From contig AP023052.1 in NCBI GenBank assembly GCA_019703815.1, positions 2,356,001-2,420,000 of the forward strand: a stretch of DNA of 64,000 bases, given 5' to 3'. The position numbers and the translations under genes were made by a program. The stretch comes from Thaumasiovibrio occultus. Lineage in GTDB: Bacteria > Pseudomonadota > Gammaproteobacteria > Enterobacterales > Vibrionaceae. Below, piece by piece: positions 58,225 through 64,000 of the stretch (position 1 is the first letter of the stretch; every line of letters begins with the position of its first letter). The notes beneath the pieces are model-generated. The model saw only the letters and a list, made by a program, of their open reading frames with translations, made no database searches and was not told where the DNA came from.

Positions 58225-58694
58225 TAGGATTCAATTTGGGACAGGACATTTACCATTTCAAGCGCGCTCAGTGCAGCCTCTGCCCCTTTATTACCAGCCT
58301 TGGTTCCAGCACGCTCGATGGCTTGTTCAATTGTATCAACCGTCAGTACACCGAAAGCGACTGGCGTGTTGTACTCTAGCGCTACCTGCGCTAGACCTTT
58401 GTTGCATTCACCGGCAACATAATCAAAGTGTGGTGTACCACCACGGATCACAGAGCCCAGAGCCACGATCGCATCATAACGATCACTCTTAGCCACCTGC
58501 TGCGCTACCAATGGTAACTCGTACGCGCCAGGACAACGAACGACAGTGATATTGTCATCACTAACCTGTCCCTGACGTTTCAGTGCATCCAGCGCACCTT
58601 CTAGCAGGCTTTCATTAATAAAGCTGTTGAAACGAGAAATAACAATCGCAACTTTCGCGTTTGGTGCCGCAATGGCGCCTTCAATTACCTTCAT
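58224..58694 (-). CDS. ribH: 6,7-dimethyl-8-ribityllumazine synthase
   Basis: 156 residues; the step before riboflavin. Recognised from [33 protein letters not shown], and [24 protein letters not shown] with the catalytic His. (The same gene is named ribE in E. coli.) It is the last rib gene and overlaps nusB. Confidence 0.97.
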   Translation of the reverse strand: MKVIEGAIAAPNAKVAIVISRFNSFINESLLEGALDALKRQGQVSDDNITVVRCPGAYELPLVAQQVAKSDRYDAIVALGSVIRGGTPHFDYVAGECNKGLAQVALEYNTPVAFGVLTVDTIEQAIERAGTKAGNKGAEAALSALEMVNVLSQIES

Positions 58695-58807
58695 GAGCCT
58701 TCCTGTGACATTTTCCGGTGAAGAACTTGGGCCCGATGACTTTCGCTACCGGGAAACTGCGGGAGTCTATCACACTTTTGATAAATCCCGCCATAAGCAA
58801 ATTTAGT

Positions 58808-58841
58808 CGCAGTAAGCGCGAGTAGCCTCACATTTACTGCG
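58808..58841 (-). repeat. Hairpin between ribBA and ribH
   Basis: Perfect 8-bp arms CGCAGTAA/TTACTGCG, 12 bases past the ribBA stop, without a T run. Probably an mRNA stability element within the cluster. Confidence 0.5.
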
Positions 58842-58852
58842 CTGGTGTTCGA

Positions 58853-59962
58853 CTAATCGCAAATATACTCAACGATTTCCAAACCAAAGCCAGAGAGCGA
58901 GTGATAACGCTGCGAGCTCGACGAGAGCAAACGCATTTTACTGACGCCTAAATCGGCCAGAATTTGCGAGCCGACACCGACCTGACGACTGGTATCTTTG
59001 GGATTGGTCTTAATTTGTGGCGTTTGCTGATCTTGATCCGCATACCACTGGATCTTGCTAGCGATCTGCTCTGGTGATTGCTCACGGCCAATCACCACCA
59101 ATACGCCGTTGTCTTTCGCAATGCGCGCCATCGCTTTCGGCAGCGACCACTGACTCGCGCCGCCACGTGACGATTGCAGCACATCTTTAAACAAGTCTTG
59201 CAGATGCACACGGACTAAGGTTTCGCCGTTTGGATCGACCTCGCCTTTGCACAAGGCATGGTGGACTTGGTTGTCGATGGTGTCGCGATAGGTGATCAAA
59301 TTGAAGTCACCATATTCGGTTGGCAGCTTGCACTCACCGATCCGCTCAATGGTGGTTTCGTTGGCGATGCGGTATTCAATCAGATCGGCAATCGTGCCCA
59401 ACTTGATGTCGTGCTCTTTGGCGAAAATTTCCAAATCAGGACGACGCGCCATGGTGCCGTCTTCATTAAGGATTTCCACGATCACACTGGCAGGCTCAAG
59501 CCCCGCCAAACGGGCGACATCACAACCGGCTTCGGTGTGACCAGCACGGGTCAACACGCCGCCATCTTGGGCAGACAACGGGAAAATATGCCCGGGCATG
59601 ACGATATCAGCCGGCGTGGCGTCTTTGGCCACTGCCGTTTGTACTGTCACGGCACGATCTGCGGCGGAAATGCCAGTAGTCACCCCTTTCGCCGCTTCAA
59701 TCGACACGGTAAAATTGGTGCTAAATTGCTCGGTGTTGTTTTGCACCATCAAAGGCAAGTTGAGCTGCTGACAGCGCGCGCGCGACAACGTAAGACAAAT
59801 CAAACCACGGCCATAACGCGCCATAAAGTTAATCGCTTCTGGCGTTACCTTTTCGGCTGCCATCACCAGATCGCCTTCGTTTTCACGATCTTCATCATCC
59901 ATCAAGATCACCATTTTCCCTTGGCGAATATCCTCGATAATGTCTTTTGCACTACTCAGCAT
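58853..59962 (-). CDS. ribBA: DHBP synthase fused to a degenerate GTP cyclohydrolase II domain (RibBX type)
   Basis: 369 residues. The N-terminal half (about 1-205) is a 3,4-dihydroxy-2-butanone 4-phosphate synthase with the acidic motif [16 protein letters not shown]. The C-terminal half is related to GTP cyclohydrolase II, but the zinc-binding Cys motif (CxxGDxF...CDC) is replaced by [17 protein letters not shown]. So cyclohydrolase activity is unlikely and a separate ribA is expected elsewhere. Such hybrids have been called RibBX. Start 59962 has AAGGA; the frame reaches 59995. Confidence 0.92.
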   Translation of the reverse strand: MLSSAKDIIEDIRQGKMVILMDDEDRENEGDLVMAAEKVTPEAINFMARYGRGLICLTLSRARCQQLNLPLMVQNNTEQFSTNFTVSIEAAKGVTTGISAADRAVTVQTAVAKDATPADIVMPGHIFPLSAQDGGVLTRAGHTEAGCDVARLAGLEPASVIVEILNEDGTMARRPDLEIFAKEHDIKLGTIADLIEYRIANETTIERIGECKLPTEYGDFNLITYRDTIDNQVHHALCKGEVDPNGETLVRVHLQDLFKDVLQSSRGGASQWSLPKAMARIAKDNGVLVVIGREQSPEQIASKIQWYADQDQQTPQIKTNPKDTSRQVGVGSQILADLGVSKMRLLSSSSQRYHSLSGFGLEIVEYICD

Positions 59963-60090
59963 GCCTTTGTCCTTCTTAGCTTGTTCCGCCAGCAAGCAGC
60001 TGGCGTTGTCGTGTCTTGGTGCTGCAAACGTCTAACTTGTCACCGTTGACTTAAACGCTGCATTTAACGCGGTTTACGTCAGCACTAGGC

Positions 60091-60747
60091 TTAACGCATA
60101 AATCCGCTACGCGCTAACATATCCATCGTTACGCGAGATTCATTGGTTGCGGCCGATGCGCCTTGCATCAAACGCTCTAAATAACGCGCAATCACATCCA
60201 CTTCCAAGTTGACGGTCACGCCCGGCTTGAAGTTGTTGATCGTGGTTTCCTGCGCGGTATGTGGCACGATGGTGAGCTTGAATTGATCGCCTTTGACTTC
60301 ATTCACCGTCAGGCTGATCCCATCAATCGCTACCGATCCTTTATGGGCAATGTATTTTGCCAGCGAAGCCGGCGCTTTAAGCCAAAACTCAATCGCGCGG
60401 CCAACTTGCGCACGCTCAACCACGGTTGCCATGCCATCGATGTGACCTGATACCATATGGCCGCCAAAACGTGTGGTTGGCAACATGGCTTTTTCAAGGT
60501 TGACCACCTGACCCACTTTGTACTGGCTAAACGCCGTTAAGTTCAGGGTTTCGCGGGATAGATCGGCGCTATAACTGTTCGCGGTGAAATTCACTACGGT
60601 TAAGCAAACGCCGTTCGTCGCGATGCTGTCGCCGAGTTTTACGTCACTCATATCCAGATCGCCTGCGTCAACCGTCACGGTAATATCTTGCCCTTTCGGT
60701 GTGATTGCAGTGATGCGGCCTGTCGCCTCAATAATTCCAGTAAACAT
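60091..60747 (-). CDS. ribC: Riboflavin synthase
   Basis: 218 residues formed by two similar beta-barrel halves. The N terminus MFTGIIEATGRI is the family signature, and each half has the substrate-binding pattern (NGVCLTV and DGISLTVNEV; GGHMVSGHID). It dismutates two lumazines into riboflavin. Lies between ribD and ribBA. Confidence 0.96.
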   Translation of the reverse strand: MFTGIIEATGRITAITPKGQDITVTVDAGDLDMSDVKLGDSIATNGVCLTVVNFTANSYSADLSRETLNLTAFSQYKVGQVVNLEKAMLPTTRFGGHMVSGHIDGMATVVERAQVGRAIEFWLKAPASLAKYIAHKGSVAIDGISLTVNEVKGDQFKLTIVPHTAQETTINNFKPGVTVNLEVDVIARYLERLMQGASAATNESRVTMDMLARSGFMR

Positions 60748-60873
60748 CTTATTCCTGTACGTTTGACTTAGTATGGCGCAGAAAGCGTGAGTCTGTTGCG
60801 ATACGCCCGCCGCGTTATTCGCTTTGCGCTTGCTCTATTTGCAACTGCTCTCTTTGCCCTAATGCGGTGACGC

Positions 60874-61995
60874 TTAACGGTATATTGGGGTGGCGATAAT
60901 ACGGATATCATCCCCCACCAAGCGCACATCGGTAAACTTCAAATCAATCACCTGATCCATGGCACTCAACCCTAACGCGCCCAAGAGGCTACGGCTGTCG
61001 CCCCCCATCAGTTTAGGCGCTAAATAAAGCACCAACTCATCAACCGCTTGTGCTGCCAATAACGCGCCCGCGAATGTTGCCCCAGCCTCAACAAAAATAT
61101 GGTTGAGATTGGCGCTGGCAAGGTAGCTCATTACGCTATCGATGCGTTCGTCGGCCAGCTGATGTGTCGCGATATTATCGGCCCACGTGTGCTCGCTCGT
61201 CCCTAGGTGCAGTAAGTGCACGGGATCCGCCGCTTCACGCAAGCATTGATAAGTTGGGGTGAGGGTTTGGTGGCGATCCACGATCACGCGTACCGGTTGG
61301 CGCAGCTCTGATCGTGGGTATTGTTGCTGAATGCTTGGCGGCAGTTGCTCCCAGCGCACATTAAGCATGGGATCATCGGCACGCACAGTGCCACTGGTGG
61401 ATAAAATCGCGTCCGCTTGCGCGCGCCAGACTTGCACGTCGCTGCGCGCCGCCGCGCCGGTGATCCATTTGGACTCGCCGTTGGCCAGCGCCGTTTTGCC
61501 ATCCAAACTTGCGGCCATTTTTAAGCGCACGAACGGGCGATTCACCGTCATCTTTTTAATAAACGCTGGATTGAGCGCTTCAGCTTCGGTTTGCAATAAG
61601 CCGTGACGGGTGCGGATCCCTTGCGCTTCGAGCATCGCCAGTCCTTTCCCCCCCACGAGTGGGTTGGGATCGACCATGGCGCAGATCACTTCGCCCACAC
61701 CGGCGTTAATCAAGGCTTCAGCGCATGGCGGGGTGCGACCATAGTGAGAGCAAGGCTCTAGCGTGACATAGGCTGTTGCGCCTTTGGCTTTTTCACCCGC
61801 CTCACGTAACGCATACACTTCAGCGTGCGGCTCGCCAGCGCGATAGTGAAAACCTTCCCCGACAATCTCGCCGTCTTGCACAATCACGCAGCCCACCCTT
61901 GGGTTAGGCGAGGTCGTAAAGCGGCCTTTTGCCGCCAGTTGCAAGGCTCGGCTCATCATTTGATGATCCCAAGCGGAGAACGCAGGTGTGGTCAT
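60874..61995 (-). CDS. ribD: Bifunctional pyrimidine deaminase/reductase RibD
   Basis: 373 residues. The N-terminal deaminase domain has the zinc motifs HAEVYAL and PCSHYGRTPPC, and the C-terminal NADPH reductase domain starts near residue 150 (RPFVRLKMAASLDGK). Second and third steps of riboflavin synthesis. The frame extends to 62073, but ATG 61995 (MTTPAFSAWD) fits the family. It starts 7 bases after nrdR. Confidence 0.97.
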   Translation of the reverse strand: MTTPAFSAWDHQMMSRALQLAAKGRFTTSPNPRVGCVIVQDGEIVGEGFHYRAGEPHAEVYALREAGEKAKGATAYVTLEPCSHYGRTPPCAEALINAGVGEVICAMVDPNPLVGGKGLAMLEAQGIRTRHGLLQTEAEALNPAFIKKMTVNRPFVRLKMAASLDGKTALANGESKWITGAAARSDVQVWRAQADAILSTSGTVRADDPMLNVRWEQLPPSIQQQYPRSELRQPVRVIVDRHQTLTPTYQCLREAADPVHLLHLGTSEHTWADNIATHQLADERIDSVMSYLASANLNHIFVEAGATFAGALLAAQAVDELVLYLAPKLMGGDSRSLLGALGLSAMDQVIDLKFTDVRLVGDDIRIIATPIYR

Positions 61996-62002
61996 TATCG
62001 GC

Positions 62003-62452
62003 TCACTTTTCCAGTCGGGCGATCTCTTCGCCAAATTCGCGAATATCTTCAAAGCTGCGGTAGACAGAAGCAAAGCGGATGTACGCCACTTTATCGAGCT
62101 CTTTCAGCGCTTCCATCACTAAGTTACCAATCATTTCAGAACGCACTTCGCGCTCGCCGGTGGCACGCAACTTAGACTTAATGGTGTTAATTGAGCGTTC
62201 GATATCATCGGTGCTGACTGGGCGTTTTTCCAGCGCGCGGGTAATACCGTTTCGCATCTTGTCTTCATCGAAAGGTTCGCGATTACCGTTAGATTTGATC
62301 ACCTTCGGCATCACAAGCTCTGCGGTTTCGAATGTGGTGTAACGCTCGCTACATGCTAAACACTGACGACGACGACGAACTTGGTGACCATCTGCCACCA
62401 GACGAGAGTCGATCACTTTCGTATCATGTGCCCCGCAAAATGGACAATGCAT
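62003..62452 (-). CDS. nrdR: Transcriptional repressor NrdR
   Basis: 149 residues. The N-terminal zinc ribbon ([15 protein letters not shown], then [12 protein letters not shown]) and an ATP-cone domain ([15 protein letters not shown]) are present. It represses ribonucleotide reductase genes according to the ATP/dATP balance. A strong Shine-Dalgarno sequence (CAGGAGG) precedes the ATG. First gene of the nrdR-ribD cluster. Confidence 0.97.
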   Translation of the reverse strand: MHCPFCGAHDTKVIDSRLVADGHQVRRRRQCLACSERYTTFETAELVMPKVIKSNGNREPFDEDKMRNGITRALEKRPVSTDDIERSINTIKSKLRATGEREVRSEMIGNLVMEALKELDKVAYIRFASVYRSFEDIREFGEEIARLEK

Positions 62453-62572
62453 ATGGCCTCCTGTTTTTTCGTGAGTATATCAAAGCAAAGGCTATTCTTG
62501 ATTAAAATGAGGGCGAATTGCCAGAATTCACTGCTCAACTGACAAAAAAAACAGCAGGAACAATCATTATTC

Positions 62573-62602
62573 AAAAAAAAACGGTGCCTAAGCACCGTTT
62601 TT
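62573..62602 (-). terminator. Terminator after glyA
   Basis: AACGGTGC/GCACCGTT with a four-base loop and a run of A/T on both sides; eight T on the minus strand. Confidence 0.92.
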
Positions 62603-62619
62603 GTGACACTGGTAACAAA

Positions 62620-63870
62620 TTATGCGTACACAGGCAGACGCTGACAGATCTCCAGCACTTTGCCTTTCGTCGCTTCGATAACCGCTTTGTCTTCAAGGTT
62701 ATCAAGGATGTCACACATCCAACCTGCCAATGCTTTAGCATCATCAGCCGTAAAGCCACGACGGGTGATCGACGGAGTACCCACACGGATACCCGAGGTA
62801 ACAAACGGGCTACGTGGATCGTTGGGTACGCTGTTTTTGTTCACGGTGATGTTTGCTGCGCCTAGCGCGGCATCGGCATCTTTACCTGTGATGTCTTTGT
62901 CAATCAAATCAACCAAGAACAGATGGTTTTCAGTGCTGCCAGAGACGATTTTGTAACCGCGCTCTTGGAACTGTGCCACCATCGCTTTCGCATTTTCTAC
63001 AACGCGCGCTTGGTAATCTTTGAACTCAGGCTCCATCGCTTCTTTGAACGCTACCGCTTTGGCTGCGATCACGTGCATTAGAGGACCACCTTGGCCGCCT
63101 GGGAATACGGCTGAGTTTAGCTTCTTGTACAGATCTTCACCCGCGTTTGACAGGATCAAACCGCCACGAGGACCAGCTAGAGTTTTGTGCGTTGTGGTAG
63201 TCACAACGTGCGCGTGTGGTACAGGCGTTGGGTAAACACCCGCCGCGATAAGACCCGCAACGTGCGCCATATCAACAAAGAAGTATGCGCCTACTTTGTC
63301 CGCGATTTCACGCATACGCGCCCAATCAACGATTTGCGAGTACGCTGAGAAACCACCGATGATCATCTTAGGCTTGTGCTCAAGCGCTAGCGCTTCAACT
63401 TCGTCGTAGTTGATTTGGCCCGCTTCGTCGATACCGTAAGGGATCACGTTGTAAAGCTTACCAGAGAAGTTCACTGGTGAACCGTGAGTCAAGTGACCAC
63501 CGTGTGCAAGGCTCATACCCAGCACGGTGTCACCTGCATTTAGCAGCGCCATGTAAACCGCAGCGTTTGCTTGAGAGCCAGAGTGAGGCTGAACGTTCGC
63601 GTATTCTGCGCCGAACAGTTGGCAAGCACGGTCAATCGCCAGCTGCTCTGCTTTGTCGACGTACTCACAGCCACCGTAGTAACGCTTACCTGGGTAGCCT
63701 TCTGCATATTTGTTTGTCAGCTGAGAGCCTTGAGCTTCCATCACGCGAGGGCTGGTGTAGTTCTCAGAAGCAATCAATTCGATATGCTCTTCCTGACGCG
63801 CCGTTTCTTCCTGAATTGCAGCAAACAACTCTGCATCGTAATCGGCAATATTCATATCTCGCTTTAACAT
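62620..63870 (-). CDS. glyA: Serine hydroxymethyltransferase
   Basis: 416 residues; PLP enzyme converting serine and tetrahydrofolate to glycine and methylene-THF, the main one-carbon source. The PLP Lys lies in [15 protein letters not shown] (near residue 229). N terminus [16 protein letters not shown] matches E. coli [16 protein letters not shown], which fixes the start at 63870. A near-perfect PurR-type box lies about 80-95 bases upstream, as for glyA in E. coli. Confidence 0.98.
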   Translation of the reverse strand: MLKRDMNIADYDAELFAAIQEETARQEEHIELIASENYTSPRVMEAQGSQLTNKYAEGYPGKRYYGGCEYVDKAEQLAIDRACQLFGAEYANVQPHSGSQANAAVYMALLNAGDTVLGMSLAHGGHLTHGSPVNFSGKLYNVIPYGIDEAGQINYDEVEALALEHKPKMIIGGFSAYSQIVDWARMREIADKVGAYFFVDMAHVAGLIAAGVYPTPVPHAHVVTTTTHKTLAGPRGGLILSNAGEDLYKKLNSAVFPGGQGGPLMHVIAAKAVAFKEAMEPEFKDYQARVVENAKAMVAQFQERGYKIVSGSTENHLFLVDLIDKDITGKDADAALGAANITVNKNSVPNDPRSPFVTSGIRVGTPSITRRGFTADDAKALAGWMCDILDNLEDKAVIEATKGKVLEICQRLPVYA

Positions 63871-63950
63871 CTGTCTCTCCTGACTCAGACTAATTTTGCT
63901 AAAAAGAGTACCAAGAAAACACTAACGTACACAAGCCAGTCGCCACGGGC

Positions 63951-63966
63951 ACGCAAACGTTTGCGC
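63951..63966 (-). promoter_or_regulatory. PurR-type box upstream of glyA
   Basis: ACGCAAACGTTTGCGC, 15 of 16 positions of the E. coli PurR consensus, itself an almost perfect palindrome. glyA is a known PurR-regulated gene in E. coli. Confidence 0.85.
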
Positions 63967-64000
63967 ATCACTCGATAATAGAGTGCCATTCTACATAATT

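Overview
The window is a stretch of the main chromosome of a gammaproteobacterium of the Vibrionaceae, most likely a Vibrio. The case rests on several things seen together: a complete Na+-translocating NADH:quinone reductase operon (nqrABCDEF, apbE, nqrM), Na+-type flagellar stator genes (pomAB), an OmpU-type porin, an OmpK/Tsx-type channel, Crl, and many small Vibrio-type DUF genes. The species cannot be fixed from the sequence alone. No rRNA, tRNA, CRISPR array, insertion sequence, integrase or prophage was seen. Almost all of it is core genome.

Layout. 1-2475: YccT-like protein and OmpU porin. 2476-10622: ligA and zipA (minus strand), then cysZ, cysK and the PTS operon ptsH-ptsI-crr. 10883-17795: Dyp-type peroxidase, a secreted 130-aa protein with a DUF2919 membrane protein, small DUF genes, a winged-helix protein, an ArsC/YffB-like protein, dapE and an M15 peptidase. 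18076-26771: proA, proB, crl, frsA, gpt, a PurR-type controlled purine permease, and pepD; this matches the Escherichia coli order pepD-gpt-frsA-crl-proBA with the permease added. 26946-29291: a REC-EAL response regulator behind dinB, which has a LexA box at its start codon. 29587-36750: nqrM, apbE and nqrF-A. 37503-63870: bolA, rlmG, yajG, ppiA, ampG, ompK, panE, yajL, thiI, pomBA, xseB-ispA-dxs, a large secreted protein of unknown function, dcuC, then pgpA-thiL-nusB-ribH-ribBA-ribC-ribD-nrdR and glyA. This last block follows the E. coli bolA-to-nrdR order with Vibrio-type insertions (pomAB; the secreted protein plus dcuC).

How the genes fit together. Na+ energetics are prominent: NQR pumps Na+, ApbE attaches FMN to NqrB and NqrC, NqrM helps maturation, and PomAB uses the Na+ gradient for the flagellum. 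Purine-linked control joins the permease-gpt pair and glyA, which carry PurR-type operators. Isoprenoid and thiamine (dxs, ispA, thiI, thiL) and riboflavin genes (ribD, ribC, ribBA, ribH) are clustered.

The least explained items are the 667-residue secreted protein with an EF-hand loop (52251-54254), a 28-codon leader ORF overlapping the dcuC start, a 15-bp minisatellite inside panE, an orphan minus-strand terminator suggesting a small RNA before pepD, a coding-like frame without a start codon before the ArsC-like gene, and a possible dinB/c-di-GMP phosphodiesterase operon. No clearly new multi-gene system could be demonstrated.
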